From assembly GCF_030815405.1 (NCBI RefSeq), contig NZ_JAUSWX010000001.1, forward strand, positions 2,232,001 to 2,296,000: 64,000 nt of DNA, given 5' to 3'. The translations under genes were made by a program, and so were the position numbers. Every line of letters begins with the position of its first letter. The stretch's first letter is position 1. The stretch comes from Agromyces albus (lineage in GTDB: Bacteria > Actinomycetota > Actinomycetes > Actinomycetales > Microbacteriaceae). Below the pieces are notes generated by a model. It did not search any database. It had not been told where the DNA came from and was given only the letters and a program-made list of their open reading frames with translations. Positions 33,973 to 43,607 of the stretch are shown in pieces.

Positions 33973-34731
33973 GTGATCCACACCGCCCTCATCCCGTGGC
34001 TCGACCCCGAGACGATCATCGCGTCGGCCGGCCCCTGGGCGCTTCTGGTGGTCTGCTTCATCGTCTTCGCCGAGACCGGCCTGCTCGTCGGCTTCCTCCT
34101 GCCGGGCGACACGCTGCTCGTCATCTCCGGTCTGCTCTCGAACCCCGAACTGGTGCCGCCGAACGGCGTGTTCGGCGTGAACGTCTGGCTCGTGTCGATC
34201 CTCATCGGGCTCGCGGCGTTCGCGGGCGGCGAGGTCGGTTACGAGATCGGGCACCGTGGCGGGCCGAAGGTGTTCGAGCGCAAGGAGAGCGGGGTCTTCA
34301 GCGTCAAGAACGTCGAACGCACGAACGCGTTCTTCGAGCGGTTCGGTGGGCTCACGATCATCCTCGCGCGCTTCGTGCCGATCGTCCGTACCTTCGCCCC
34401 CGTCGCCGCGGGCGTCGGCCACATGAAGCGCCGGCGGTACTCGCTCTACAACTTCATCGGCGCCCTGATCTGGGGCTTCGGCCTCACGATGCTCGGTTTC
34501 GTCGTCAGCTTCATTCCGCCGGTCGCGTTCATCGTGCGCGAGTACATCGACATCATCCTGCTCGTCGCGGTGGGCGGCACGGCGCTCATCACGCTCTGGC
34601 ACTACTTCAGCGAGCGCCACAAGGCGAAGAAGGCCGCCGCCGCGGGCGAAGACGTCACCACCGACGAGAACGAGGCCGAGCATCTCGCGCTCGACCCGAA
34701 GATCTTCGAGCGCCGGGCCGACGAGCACTGA
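33973..34731 (+). CDS. DedA-family membrane protein
   Basis: 252 residues from a GTG at 33973. It has a reentrant-loop start (LLVVCFIVFAETGLLVGFLL, then PGDTLLVISGLL) and the DedA block ARFVPIVRTFAPVAAGVGHM (about 136-155), with the conserved Arg residues thought to bind lipid. Further hydrophobic segments are at 75-95, 165-185 and 190-215. The C-terminus is a charged 40-residue tail. DedA proteins are lipid scramblases or transporters supporting envelope homeostasis. The gene is convergent with the CDF exporter. Confidence 0.87.
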   Translation: MIHTALIPWLDPETIIASAGPWALLVVCFIVFAETGLLVGFLLPGDTLLVISGLLSNPELVPPNGVFGVNVWLVSILIGLAAFAGGEVGYEIGHRGGPKVFERKESGVFSVKNVERTNAFFERFGGLTIILARFVPIVRTFAPVAAGVGHMKRRRYSLYNFIGALIWGFGLTMLGFVVSFIPPVAFIVREYIDIILLVAVGGTALITLWHYFSERHKAKKAAAAGEDVTTDENEAEHLALDPKIFERRADEH

Positions 34732-34751
34732 ACGCACCTCCGGTCACAGCA

Positions 34752-35684
34752 TCACGGATGCTGCGACTGCTCGTGTTCGGCCCGCCCCGCGGGCTCCAGC
34801 TGGAACGTCGAGTGCGCGACGTCGAAGTGCGCGTCGAGGCATCGGCCGAGCTCATCGAGCAGCTCCCCGGTGCGGCCTGAGGCGAAGACCTCGGGCTCCA
34901 CCTCGACGTGGGCGCTGAACACGTGGGAGCCTGACGTGATCGCCCACACGTGCACGTCATGCACGGCCACCACCCCGTTCGTCTCGAGGATGTGCTCGCG
35001 GATCTCGGCGACATCGGTGTCGGCCGGCGCCGACTCGAAGAGCACCCGCACGACGTCGCGCAGCAGCACCACGGCACGTGGCACGATGAGCGCCGCGATC
35101 AGGAGCGACGCGATCGGGTCGGCCGCGTCGAAGCCCGTGAGCACGATCACGACGGCGGCGGCGATGACGAGGAGCGACCCCACCATGTCGCCGAAGACCT
35201 CGAGATAGGCGCCTCGCAGGTTGATCGAGTCCTTCGCCCCGCCGCGGAGCACGAGCATCGCGGCGATGTTCGCGCCGAGTCCGATGGCCGCCACGACGAG
35301 CATCGGCACACCCTGCACCTCGTGCGCCGCTCCCCCGGCGCCCGTCGCCAGCCGCCCGATCGCACTGGCGGTGACCGAAACGGCGACGACCACGAGGATG
35401 ACGCCGTTCACGAGCGCGCCGAACACCTCGGCGCGACGGTAGCCGTAGGTCTGGCGATCGGTCGCGGGGCGTGCCGCCACGACGGCGGCGACGAGGGCGA
35501 CGACGAGGCCGATGAGATCGCTCGCCATGTGGCCCGCGTCGGCGAGCAGGGCGAGCGAGCCGCTCACAGCTGCGCCGATCAGCTGCACGACGAGGAACGC
35601 GCCGATGATCGCGATCGCGACCCAGAGCCGGGTGCGGTTCGTGGTCTGCGCATGCGCGTGCGCGTGGTCGTGTGAGTGTGCCAT
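34752..35684 (-). CDS. Cation diffusion facilitator (CDF) metal exporter
   Basis: 310 residues. A His-rich N-terminus (SHDHAHAHAQ), six membrane helices with the transport motif LLADAGHMASDLIGLVVALV (His/Asp of the A site, about 48-67), a second block NLRGAYLEVFGDMVGSLLVI, and a C-terminal cytoplasmic ferredoxin-like domain (VVAVHDVHVWAITSGSHVFS). This is the ZitB/CzcD pattern for Zn, Co or Cd efflux. The start ATG at 35684 fits the His-rich head, though the upstream frame remains open. Confidence 0.88.
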   Translation of the reverse strand: MAHSHDHAHAHAQTTNRTRLWVAIAIIGAFLVVQLIGAAVSGSLALLADAGHMASDLIGLVVALVAAVVAARPATDRQTYGYRRAEVFGALVNGVILVVVAVSVTASAIGRLATGAGGAAHEVQGVPMLVVAAIGLGANIAAMLVLRGGAKDSINLRGAYLEVFGDMVGSLLVIAAAVVIVLTGFDAADPIASLLIAALIVPRAVVLLRDVVRVLFESAPADTDVAEIREHILETNGVVAVHDVHVWAITSGSHVFSAHVEVEPEVFASGRTGELLDELGRCLDAHFDVAHSTFQLEPAGRAEHEQSQHP

Positions 35685-35961
35685 CCCTCTCAGCGTAGGT
35701 CGGGATGAGCCGATCGAGGCCAGATAGGAATGAGTCGCGTTCTCAGCCCTTCGCGTTCGACGACCCGCCGACCCACCTCGACTTTCGCAATCCCGTTCGG
35801 GTCTTGCGCACGGATGCGATCGGGTCCTTACTGGTGGAAGGAGCCGCACCACCCGGTGGCAATTTGTTGTGCCGCACCCGATGGCCCGGACGAAACAGTC
35901 CGCTCAAGGGTGCTTCTCGAGTCGGCAAACGGGCTCCAGTGAAACCATCGGAGGAACGACG
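35685..35961 (+). other. 277-bp intergenic region with no supported gene
   Basis: The stretch is less GC-rich and has less codon-like structure than flanking DNA. It holds a near-direct repeat (GCCGCACCACCCGGTGG and GCCGCACCCGATGG, about 35848 and 35873). No tRNA or known RNA fold is recognised. Reading frames across it lack a start with a ribosome site. Confidence 0.5.
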
Positions 35962-36252
35962 ATGTTCGCCAGAGTCAGCACCTACGAAACCGGTCCGGAA
36001 ACTCCCTCGGACGCCCCATCGGAAGACATCATCAACCGCGCACTCGAGATGTCGGGATGCCGCGGGATCTACTACTTGCACGGGAAGGGAGCCGGTAAAG
36101 ACCTGTCCATCACGCTCTGGGAAACCGAGGAAGCCATGGCCGCGAGCCGGGAGACGGCGAATAGGATCCGGACAGAGGCCAGCGCTGCGCAGAATACGCA
36201 GATCCTCGCTGTGGAGGAATTCGAAGTCAGCGTCAGCACTCTCAAGGACTGA
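35962..36252 (+). CDS. Small ABM-like domain protein
   Basis: 96 residues from ATG 35962, preceded by a consensus GGAGG (35950-35954). The dimeric alpha-beta barrel pattern is visible: MFARVSTYETGP, a helix, GCRGIYYLHGKGAGKDLSIT, the LWETEEAMAASRETANRIR helix and VEEFEVSVSTL. This resembles antibiotic-biosynthesis monooxygenase/stress-responsive barrels. Function is unknown. Its GC content is lower than its neighbours and it follows a non-coding stretch, so recent transfer is possible. Confidence 0.65.
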   Translation: MFARVSTYETGPETPSDAPSEDIINRALEMSGCRGIYYLHGKGAGKDLSITLWETEEAMAASRETANRIRTEASAAQNTQILAVEEFEVSVSTLKD

Positions 36253-36275
36253 CCAGTTGCCGCGGCCGGTTGCAC

Positions 36276-36896
36276 TCAGCCGCCGATGCGGGCGCTGACG
36301 CGCTCGAGCTCGGGCAGGAGCTCGGTGAACGCCTGCGCCCGGTGACTCCGGGCGTCCTTCTCCGCGGGGGCGAGCTCCGCCGAGGTGACCTCGAGCCCTT
36401 CGGGCTCGAAGATCGGGTCGTAGCCGAAGCCGTGCGACCCTCGCGGCTCGTAGGCGAGGTTGCCGCGCCATCGCCCCTCGGCGACGAACTCGTGTCCGCC
36501 GGGCAACAGCGCCTCGGGCACCACGAGCGCAATCGTGCACCGGAACTCGGCGCCGCGATTCGGCCGTCGGATGTCGGCGAGCTGGTCGAGCAGCAACCGC
36601 ACGTTCGCCTCATCGCTGCCGGCGTGACCGGCCCAGCGGGACGAGAAGATGCCCGGCGCGGCCCCGAGCACGTCGACGACGATGCCGGAATCGTCGGCCA
36701 GTGCGATGCGACCGCTGTGCGCGGCAGCCGCACGGGCCTTGATGACCGCGTTCTCCGCGAACGTGACACCGTCCTCCACGGGCTCCGGCCCCTCGTACGG
36801 GTGCACGACGGCCTGCGGCATCCGCTCGCCGATGATTCGCTGGAACTCGCGCACCTTCTTCGGGTTGTGCGTTGCCAACACGAATTCGAGGCTCAT
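36276..36896 (-). CDS. rdgB: XTP/dITP diphosphatase (RdgB/HAM1)
   Basis: 206 residues. [17 protein letters not shown] (6-22) is the HAM1 substrate loop, and [15 protein letters not shown] and [20 protein letters not shown] (with the metal-binding Asp) are strong family blocks. [11 protein letters not shown] and the SHRAQAF segment lie near the end. It hydrolyses non-canonical XTP/dITP/ITP to monophosphates and pyrophosphate. Its ATG overlaps the rph stop (ATGA at 36893-36896), which is a common rph-rdgB arrangement. Confidence 0.93.
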   Translation of the reverse strand: MSLEFVLATHNPKKVREFQRIIGERMPQAVVHPYEGPEPVEDGVTFAENAVIKARAAAAHSGRIALADDSGIVVDVLGAAPGIFSSRWAGHAGSDEANVRLLLDQLADIRRPNRGAEFRCTIALVVPEALLPGGHEFVAEGRWRGNLAYEPRGSHGFGYDPIFEPEGLEVTSAELAPAEKDARSHRAQAFTELLPELERVSARIGG

Positions 36897-37675
36897 GCCT
36901 GCGCCCCTTCAGTGACGTCGGCGAGCACGGACTGCTGGATGCGGGTGAGCTCGGCGGTGCCGGCGAGCGCGAGGTCGAGCAGCGAGTCGAGCTCGCGCCG
37001 ATCGAACGGTGCGCCCTCGGCAGTGCCTTGAACCTCGACGAAGAGCCCACGCCCGGTGGCCACGACGTTCATGTCGGTCTCGGCGCGCACGTCTTCGACG
37101 TAGGCGAGGTCGAGCATCGGCACGCCGTCGATGATGCCCACGGAGACCGCCGACACGGTGTCGATGAGCGGCTTCGCGCGCTGGCCGATGAACTTCTTGT
37201 CTCGCGCCCACTCGATCGCGTCGGCGAGGGCGACGTAGGCGCCCGTGATCGCCGCGGTGCGCGTGCCGCCATCTGCTTGCAGCACGTCGCAGTCGATCTG
37301 GATGGTGTTCTCGCCAAGGCCCTTGGTGTCGACGACGGCGCGCAGACTCCGGCCGATGAGCCGGCTGATCTCGTGCGTGCGGCCGCCGATGCGTCCCTTC
37401 ACCGACTCGCGGTCGTTGCGCGTGTTCGTCGCTCGGGGCAGCATCGCGTACTCGGCGGTGACCCAGCCCCTGCCCTTGCCCGACATCCAGCGCGGCACGC
37501 CGTTCGTGAACGACGCCGTGCACAGCACCTTCGTGCGGCCGAACGAGACGAGCGCGCTCCCCTCGGCGTGGTCGCTCCAGCCCCGCTCGATCGTCACCAC
37601 CCGCAGTTCGTCGGCGGTACGGCCATCGGCGCGAACGGCGGTGGTGGGCGTGATTGTCTCGGATGCCTCGGTCAT
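36893..37675 (-). CDS. rph: Ribonuclease PH
   Basis: 260 residues. [19 protein letters not shown] (about 15-33), [39 protein letters not shown] (about 70-90), [20 protein letters not shown] and [20 protein letters not shown] (about 125-144) are all RNase PH signature blocks. It trims tRNA 3' ends phosphorolytically. It sits between murI and rdgB, with four-base overlaps on both sides. Length and motifs are intact. Confidence 0.94.
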   Translation of the reverse strand: MTEASETITPTTAVRADGRTADELRVVTIERGWSDHAEGSALVSFGRTKVLCTASFTNGVPRWMSGKGRGWVTAEYAMLPRATNTRNDRESVKGRIGGRTHEISRLIGRSLRAVVDTKGLGENTIQIDCDVLQADGGTRTAAITGAYVALADAIEWARDKKFIGQRAKPLIDTVSAVSVGIIDGVPMLDLAYVEDVRAETDMNVVATGRGLFVEVQGTAEGAPFDRRELDSLLDLALAGTAELTRIQQSVLADVTEGAQA

Positions 37676-38517
37676 CGGATCTCCTGTCGAAGCTGTGCGT
37701 GGTCGGGAAGGGTCACGGCGCCGGTCTCCACGAGCTCGACGCTCGGGATCTCGGGGCCGATGAGGCGGTGGGCGAGGTCGAGGAAGTCGCTCGTGGAGTG
37801 CCCCGTCGCCTCGTAGCGGTAGGTGGGCGGCAGCGCGGCGCGGCGCTCCATGCCGGTGCTCACGAGCACGCGGTACACGTCGTTCGCCGTCTCGACGTCG
37901 CTCGAGACGAGCGTGACGTCCTCGCCCATGACGTAGGAGATCGCGCCCTTCAGGAACGGATAGTGCGTGCACCCGAGCACGAGGGTGTCGATGTCCGCCG
38001 TGCGGAGCGGCGCGAGGTACTCCGCGGCCACGGCGAGCAATTCGTCGCCCGTGGTGACGCCGGCCTCGACGAACTCGACGAATCGGGGGCATGCAGCCGA
38101 GAACAGCTCGAGGTGCGGGGCCGCGGCGAACGCGTCGTCGTAGGCGCGCGAGCCGATCGTGCCCTCGGTGCCGATCACGCCCACGCGCCCGCGCCTGGTG
38201 GCAGACACGGCGCGGCGTACCGCCGGCTGGATGACCTCGACGACGGGCACGTCGTAGCGTTCACGGGCGTCGCGGAGCATCGCCGCCGACGCCGTGTTGC
38301 ACGCGATGACGAGCATCTTCACGCCCTGCGCCACGAGGTCGTCGAGCACGGCGAGCGCGTAGCCGCGCACGTCGGCAATCTTCTTCGGGCCGTAGGGCGA
38401 GTGCTCGAGGTCGCCGATGTAGAGGATCGACTCGTTCGGCAGTTGGTCTTTCACCGCCCGAGCGACGGTGAGACCGCCGACGCCGGAGTCGAAGATTCCG
38501 ATCGGTGCGTCCGTCAC
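37672..38517 (-). CDS. murI: Glutamate racemase
   Basis: 281 residues from a GTG at 38517. [16 protein letters not shown] (about 7-22) contains the first catalytic-site Asp, [12 protein letters not shown] gives the first catalytic Cys (about 73), and [15 protein letters not shown] the second (about 184). It makes D-glutamate for peptidoglycan. The order murI-rph-rdgB with ATGA overlaps is a conserved actinobacterial operon. The upstream frame extends much further but runs across the LysR gene, so the GTG is preferred. Confidence 0.93.
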   Translation of the reverse strand: MTDAPIGIFDSGVGGLTVARAVKDQLPNESILYIGDLEHSPYGPKKIADVRGYALAVLDDLVAQGVKMLVIACNTASAAMLRDARERYDVPVVEVIQPAVRRAVSATRRGRVGVIGTEGTIGSRAYDDAFAAAPHLELFSAACPRFVEFVEAGVTTGDELLAVAAEYLAPLRTADIDTLVLGCTHYPFLKGAISYVMGEDVTLVSSDVETANDVYRVLVSTGMERRAALPPTYRYEATGHSTSDFLDLAHRLIGPEIPSVELVETGAVTLPDHAQLRQEIR

Positions 38518-38528
38518 GACATCCAAGC

Positions 38529-39398
38529 TTAGGTGAGGGCGGCGCCGTCGTAGGCGGCGCGGATGGCACGAGCGACCTTCGTGGCCTCCGGATGCCGGTA
38601 CTGACGGTGCCACGCGAGGTGCACCTCGATCGGCGGCGCGTCGTGAATGTGCACGAAGACGACGCCCGGACGGGGCGACTGATGGGCCGTCGCCTCGGCG
38701 GTGACGCCGATCGCGTCGCCCGCAGCGATGAGGTCGAGCCATTCCTCGACATCGCCCGTCTGGGTCATCGGCGGCGCCTCGAGCCCAGCCGACGACCAGA
38801 GGGCCGGGCTCGTCGTCCCCGTGTGCCGATCGACGGCGACGAGGAACGGCACCAGCTCGGCAAGACCGACCGCATCGCGATCAGCGAGGGGATGGTCGAC
38901 GGGCAGCACGGCCACGCGCGGTTCGACGCCGACAAGCTCGGAGTCGAGATCGGACCGTTCCACCGGATGCCGCACCACCGCGAGGTCGACGAGGCCGTCG
39001 ACGAGGCCGGCATCCCGCCGGTTGAGGCGCACGAGCCGCATGGGCGTCGCCGGATGCGCACGATTCCACTCGCGGAGCACGGGCGTGGTGTGCGCGCCGA
39101 GCGCGGCCCAGGCGTACCCGATGCGCACGACGGAGCGCTCCCCGCGCGCCTCGGTCACCGCGCGGTCGAGCTCGGCGAGCACGCGCCGAGCCGTGGCCGT
39201 GAAGGCGATGCCGGCGTCGGTGGGCTCCACGCGACGGGTCGTGCGGTGCATGAGCGGCGCTCCGAGCTCGTGCTCGAGCGACGCGAGCGACCGGGAGACG
39301 CTCGCTTGCGACATCCCGAGCAGATCGGCGGCCGCCGTGAACGACCGCTCGTCGTCGACCGCGACGAGCACCCGCAACTGCCGAAGGTCAAGACTCAT
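38529..39398 (-). CDS. LysR-family transcriptional regulator
   Basis: 289 residues. The N-terminal LysR helix-turn-helix is clear: [40 protein letters not shown] (about 5-45), followed by [19 protein letters not shown]. The remainder is a LysR substrate-binding domain. It is divergent from the EamA transporter gene (67-bp gap), so it probably controls that gene or itself. Confidence 0.87.
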   Translation of the reverse strand: MSLDLRQLRVLVAVDDERSFTAAADLLGMSQASVSRSLASLEHELGAPLMHRTTRRVEPTDAGIAFTATARRVLAELDRAVTEARGERSVVRIGYAWAALGAHTTPVLREWNRAHPATPMRLVRLNRRDAGLVDGLVDLAVVRHPVERSDLDSELVGVEPRVAVLPVDHPLADRDAVGLAELVPFLVAVDRHTGTTSPALWSSAGLEAPPMTQTGDVEEWLDLIAAGDAIGVTAEATAHQSPRPGVVFVHIHDAPPIEVHLAWHRQYRHPEATKVARAIRAAYDGAALT

Positions 39399-39465
39399 GT
39401 GAACAGCGTATCAATCGACGCGGATTGTATTTCTCGCTGCACCAATGACGACGTAGCGTGAGGGT

Positions 39466-40356
39466 ATGGCACGGGAACGGATCGCAGCGGGTGCTGCCGT
39501 CGGCGGCGCCGTTTCGGTGCAGGTCGGCGCGGCGATCGGCGCGACGATCTTCCCGCTCGTCGGGCCCGCCGGCGTCGTCGCGCTCCGGCAGGCCGTCGCG
39601 GCGATCGCGCTGCTCGCCGTCGCTCGGCCCCGACTTCGCAATCTGAGCTGGTCGACCGTGCGACCCGCCATCCTGCTCGGGCTCGTGCTCGTCGTGATGA
39701 ACCTCACCCTGTACGGCGCCGTGGAGCGGACCGGCCTCGGACTCGCGGTGACCCTCGAGTTCCTCGGCCCGCTCGCCGTCGCGCTCCTCGGTTCTCGGCG
39801 GCGGTTCGACCTGGTGTGCGCCGTCATCGCCGGGATCGGGGTCGTGCTCCTCACCGGCACCGTGCCGGGGCTCGACGTCGTGGGCATCCTCCTCGGCCTC
39901 GCGGCGGGCGCGGCTTGGGCGGCCTACATCCTGTTGAGCCAGCGTGCCGGACGCAGTCTCCCCGGCGTCCAGAGCACGGCGATCGCGAGCGTCGTCGCCG
40001 CGATCCTCACCTCGCCGATCCTCGTCATCGTCCTCGTCGGGCTCGACCCGCACGAGCTCCTCCGCGTCGCCGTCGTCGGCCTCGCCGCCGGCATCCTGTC
40101 CTCCGCGCTCCCCTACTCGATCGACCTCCTCGTGCTCCGACGCCTTCCTCGTCAGCTCTTCGGCGTGCTGCAGAGCGTGCATCCGGCCGCCGCCGCGGTC
40201 GCGGGCCTCGTGGTGCTGGGCCAGACGCTCGGGGCGTGGCAGATCGCCGGCCTCGTGCTCATCACCGCCGGGAACGCCATCGCCGTCGGCCGCGGCACCG
40301 CCTCTGCAGCACCGCCTGCACGTCGCCGACTGGCCGAGGTGTCACCGATAGGCTGA
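39466..40356 (+). CDS. EamA-family transporter (RhtA-like)
   Basis: 296 residues with about ten hydrophobic segments in two EamA halves. GPAGVVALRQAVAAIALLAV, LYGAVERTGLGLAVTLEFLG followed by PLAVALLG, and the second-half LPYSIDLLVLRRLPRQLFGV and LQSVHPAAAAVAGLVVLGQT match the RhtA/threonine-homoserine exporter branch. The substrate is not known. The adjacent LysR gene is a probable regulator. It ends 4 bp before the next gene. Confidence 0.85.
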   Translation: MARERIAAGAAVGGAVSVQVGAAIGATIFPLVGPAGVVALRQAVAAIALLAVARPRLRNLSWSTVRPAILLGLVLVVMNLTLYGAVERTGLGLAVTLEFLGPLAVALLGSRRRFDLVCAVIAGIGVVLLTGTVPGLDVVGILLGLAAGAAWAAYILLSQRAGRSLPGVQSTAIASVVAAILTSPILVIVLVGLDPHELLRVAVVGLAAGILSSALPYSIDLLVLRRLPRQLFGVLQSVHPAAAAVAGLVVLGQTLGAWQIAGLVLITAGNAIAVGRGTASAAPPARRRLAEVSPIG

Positions 40357-40360
40357 CCGT

Positions 40361-41680
40361 GTGACCGGGTCTGCTGCGCTCTTCACCGACCGCTACGAAC
40401 TGACGATGGTGGACGCCGCACTGCTCGACGGCACCGCGCACCGAGAGAGCCTCTTCGAGGCGTTCGCGAGGCGACTGCCCGACGGACGCCGCTATGGCAT
40501 CGTCGCCGGCACCGGCCGCCTGCTCGAGCTCATCGATCAGTTCCGATTCGCCGAGGCCGAGCTCGAGTGGCTGCGCGACCACGAGATCGTGCGGCCTGCG
40601 ACGATCGACTGGCTCGCCGACTACCGATTCTCGGGCGACATCTGGGGATACCGCGAGGGCGAGGCGTACTTCCCCGGTTCCCCCTTGCTGACGATCCAGT
40701 CGACATTCGCCGAAGCGGTGATGCTCGAGACGCTCGTGCTGTCGACCCTCAACTACGACTCGTCGGTAGCGAGCGCCGCGGCGCGCATGGTCTCGGTCGC
40801 GCTCGGCCGGCCCGTCGTCGAGATGGGCTCTCGCCGCACGAGCGAACACGCCGCGATCGCAGCGGCGCGCGCCGCCTACATCGCCGGCTTCGATGCCACG
40901 AGCAACCTCGAGGCCGGCCGCACGTGGGGCATCCCCACGATGGGCACGGCGGCACACGCCTTCACGCTGCTGCATGACTCAGAGGAAGACGCGTTCCGGG
41001 CCCAAGTCAACGCGTTCGGCCCGAAGACCACCCTGCTCGTCGACACGTACGACATCGCCGAGGGTGTCGACCGCGCCGTGCGGATCGCCGGGATCGGCCT
41101 CGGTGCCGTTCGCATCGACTCCGGTGACCTGCCCACGGTCGTCGCCGCGGTGCGCGAGCAGCTCGACGACCTCGGCGCCGTCGACACGAAGATCACCGTC
41201 ACGAGCGACCTCGACGAGTTCATGATCGCGGCCCTCTCGGCAGCACCCGTCGACTCCTACGGCGTCGGCACAGCCGTTGTCACCGGCTCGGGCTTCCCGG
41301 CGGCGGGAATGGTCTTCAAGCTCGTCGCGCGGCGCGACGGCGCCGGCGAATGGGTGGCCGTGGCGAAGTCGTCGACCCAGAAGCTGAGCGTCGGGGGCCG
41401 CAAGAACGCCGCGCGACGGCTCGATTCCACTCGAACCGCCCGCGAAGAGATGGTGTACGTCGGCGACGGTCCCGACGGGGAGGCCGAGTTCGAGGCCGGC
41501 TCGTCGCTTCGTCCGCTCATGGTGCGGTTCATGACGGGCGGCACGGCCGATCCGGCCTACCTCGGCAAGGCCGGCACGGATGCCGCGCGATCGCATCGCG
41601 CCGAGGTCATGCAGGAGCTGCCCATCGACGCGTTCCGACTCGGGCGCGGCGATGCCGTGATTCCCACGGTCTACCGCTGA
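40361..41680 (+). CDS. pncB: Nicotinate phosphoribosyltransferase
   Basis: 439 residues from a GTG at 40361. LFTDRYELTMVDAAL (about 7-21), FEAFARRLPDGRRYGIVAG, YFPGSPLLTIQSTFAEAVML, EMGSRRTSEHAAIAAARAAY (with the phosphorylated His region) and GAVRIDSGDLP (PRPP binding) are the NAPRTase hallmark blocks. It makes nicotinate mononucleotide from nicotinate and PRPP in the NAD salvage pathway. It is close behind the EamA gene (4 bp) but functionally unrelated; cotranscription is possible. Confidence 0.92.
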   Translation: MTGSAALFTDRYELTMVDAALLDGTAHRESLFEAFARRLPDGRRYGIVAGTGRLLELIDQFRFAEAELEWLRDHEIVRPATIDWLADYRFSGDIWGYREGEAYFPGSPLLTIQSTFAEAVMLETLVLSTLNYDSSVASAAARMVSVALGRPVVEMGSRRTSEHAAIAAARAAYIAGFDATSNLEAGRTWGIPTMGTAAHAFTLLHDSEEDAFRAQVNAFGPKTTLLVDTYDIAEGVDRAVRIAGIGLGAVRIDSGDLPTVVAAVREQLDDLGAVDTKITVTSDLDEFMIAALSAAPVDSYGVGTAVVTGSGFPAAGMVFKLVARRDGAGEWVAVAKSSTQKLSVGGRKNAARRLDSTRTAREEMVYVGDGPDGEAEFEAGSSLRPLMVRFMTGGTADPAYLGKAGTDAARSHRAEVMQELPIDAFRLGRGDAVIPTVYR

Positions 41681-41693
41681 CGCGCGCCGGGCA

Positions 41694-41981
41694 TCACTCG
41701 GACTTGAGCCGCTCGTAGATCGCCTTGCACGACGGGCACACCGGGAACTTCTCGGGATCGCGCCCGGGCGTCCACTTCTTGCCGCACAGCGCACGCACCG
41801 GCTTGCCGGTCATCGCCGACTCGAGGATCTGCTCCTTCTTCACGTAGTGCGAGAAGCGCTCATGGTCACCCGGCTCGATGGTCTCCTTCTCGAGGAGCTC
41901 CTCGAGTTCGCGGTCGAGGACCGAGGTGCCGCCGCCGGGGGCATCCGGATCGGCGATGCTCGCGTGCACGGGTCGAATCAT
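41694..41981 (-). CDS. DUF3039 domain protein (zinc-ribbon-like)
   Basis: 95 residues. The C-terminal half holds VRALCGKKWTPGRDPEKFPV and CPSCKAIYERL, giving Cys-Gly and Cys-Pro-Ser-Cys knuckles that probably bind zinc. LDRELEELLEKE and GDHERFSHYVKKEQILESAM complete the DUF3039 pattern. Actinobacterial family with unknown function. It is convergent with pncB. Confidence 0.85.
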   Translation of the reverse strand: MIRPVHASIADPDAPGGGTSVLDRELEELLEKETIEPGDHERFSHYVKKEQILESAMTGKPVRALCGKKWTPGRDPEKFPVCPSCKAIYERLKSE

Positions 41982-42032
41982 GCCTTCGATTCTACGCAAC
42001 GAACCCGCCACCTCGGCCTCGGCCGCGACATC

Positions 42033-43607
42033 CTACGCACGCAGGGCGGCCGCGAGGATCTCAGGGCCGCGACGCTCGAAGACGCGACCGCCACCCCAGA
42101 TACCCAACACGAGCGCGAGGAGCCCGAGGCCGACGCCGGATACGAACGATGCCGTGAACCAGGCCGGGTCGACGAGGATCCCGAGACCGGCGAAGACGAC
42201 GGCAGGCGACGCGATGAGCAGTGAACCGAACATCGTGACGGTTTGGACGAGTGCGGTGATGGTCCCTGTCGACTGGGGCGCCTGGAAGGGGCTGTCACCG
42301 GGCTTGACCGCCGGATACGGCAATCGCGCCGACGTGAATGAGCCGAGCCCGAGTCCCGCAAAGAGCAGGGCCGTGCTGACGCCGAGAACCGACGGGAGCA
42401 GCCGCCAGTCGTTGAGCACGAACACCGTGACGGCACTTCCGAGTCCGATGACGAGCACGCCCCCGATGAGCACCGGCACGATGCGCCCCGCGCGATCTGC
42501 CGCCCCCCGCACGCCCGAGGCCACGTGCAGCCAGACCGCGGTGCTGTCGTAGGCGGTGTCGTTGTGGAGGCTCCAGCCGAGGAACAGGCACATGAGCGGC
42601 ACCGGAATGAGCGCGACGTAGATGAGCGGGATGCCGGCGAGGCTGAGCGGCACCATCACGAACACGGGCGCGATCGGCACCATCACGAGCGACACCCAGT
42701 AGCGCGCGTCGCGGAACCAGTAGGTGAGGCTGCGGGCGGCGACCGCGCCGGTGGCACCGTGCGGCATCCGGTCGAACCAGCCGAGTCCGCGGTAGCTCTT
42801 CGCGGATGCTTCGCGACCCGGCGTCACGAGCATGCGCGCGACGAGCGCCTGCCACCCGAGCCAGATCGCGCCGACGGTCGCCGCGGCGATCAGGAGCTTC
42901 AGGATCGCTGCACCCCAGTCGCCCGCTGCAGCGTCGCCGGGAATCGCGAACACGGCGCCGAGGGGCGTCCACCCGAGCACGCCGGCGATCGACTCGAGCA
43001 CCCCGAGGCCCGAGCTCGCCCAGTCCGCCGTCACGAGCACGACGAGGATCGGCGAGAGCATCACGATGAGCAGGATGCCGAGCACCCCCATGAGCTCGCG
43101 GGCACGGCGAGTGGCGAGCAGGAGCGATGCGAGCCCCGTTGCGACGCGGGCGATCAGGATGCACGTGGCGAATGCCATCGCCGCTGCGATGATCGCGAGC
43201 AGGAGCTCGGCGGGCCCGCGCGACCACGTGAACACCGTGCCGAGCAGCACGATCGCGAGCACGAAGGCGGGAATGCCCACCACCGCTGCGACTGCGAGAC
43301 CGAATGCGAGCGTGTGGTTGGGCACCCCGAAGAGCGCGAACCGCCTCGGGTCCATCGTGTCATCGACTCCGAACACGAGCGGGAACACGATGAATCCGAT
43401 GATCGTCGCGGCCCCGGCGACCGTGAACGCGTCGCGGATCACCTCGACGTCGCCCACGAAGCGCAAGCCGACGAGCGCCGTGAAGAGCAGCACGGCCACA
43501 CCGAGCCCGTAGATGAGCCCGACGACGATGCCCACGACTTGCCAGGGGCTCCGCCGGAAGATGTTCGCGAGCAGGCGCAGTTTCAGTCGGAGAAACTGTG
43601 CAACCAT
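42033..43607 (-). CDS. ABC transporter permease, large multi-pass
   Basis: 524 residues with about 12 hydrophobic helices, starting MVAQFLRLKLRLLANIFRRS, a cytoplasmic amphipathic lead typical of ABC-2-like export permeases. There is a long central loop with GREASAKSYRGLGWFDRMPH. It overlaps the end of the ATPase gene by 25 bp, so the two are coupled and form one exporter. The substrate cannot be read from the sequence; no peptide, lipid or drug hallmark is seen. Confidence 0.75.
   Translation of the reverse strand: MVAQFLRLKLRLLANIFRRSPWQVVGIVVGLIYGLGVAVLLFTALVGLRFVGDVEVIRDAFTVAGAATIIGFIVFPLVFGVDDTMDPRRFALFGVPNHTLAFGLAVAAVVGIPAFVLAIVLLGTVFTWSRGPAELLLAIIAAAMAFATCILIARVATGLASLLLATRRARELMGVLGILLIVMLSPILVVLVTADWASSGLGVLESIAGVLGWTPLGAVFAIPGDAAAGDWGAAILKLLIAAATVGAIWLGWQALVARMLVTPGREASAKSYRGLGWFDRMPHGATGAVAARSLTYWFRDARYWVSLVMVPIAPVFVMVPLSLAGIPLIYVALIPVPLMCLFLGWSLHNDTAYDSTAVWLHVASGVRGAADRAGRIVPVLIGGVLVIGLGSAVTVFVLNDWRLLPSVLGVSTALLFAGLGLGSFTSARLPYPAVKPGDSPFQAPQSTGTITALVQTVTMFGSLLIASPAVVFAGLGILVDPAWFTASFVSGVGLGLLALVLGIWGGGRVFERRGPEILAAALRA

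Noticed and set aside
35743..36540. Minus-strand frame across the ABM-like gene and part of rdgB
   Set aside because: No start with a ribosome site, and it runs antiparallel to two better-supported genes.
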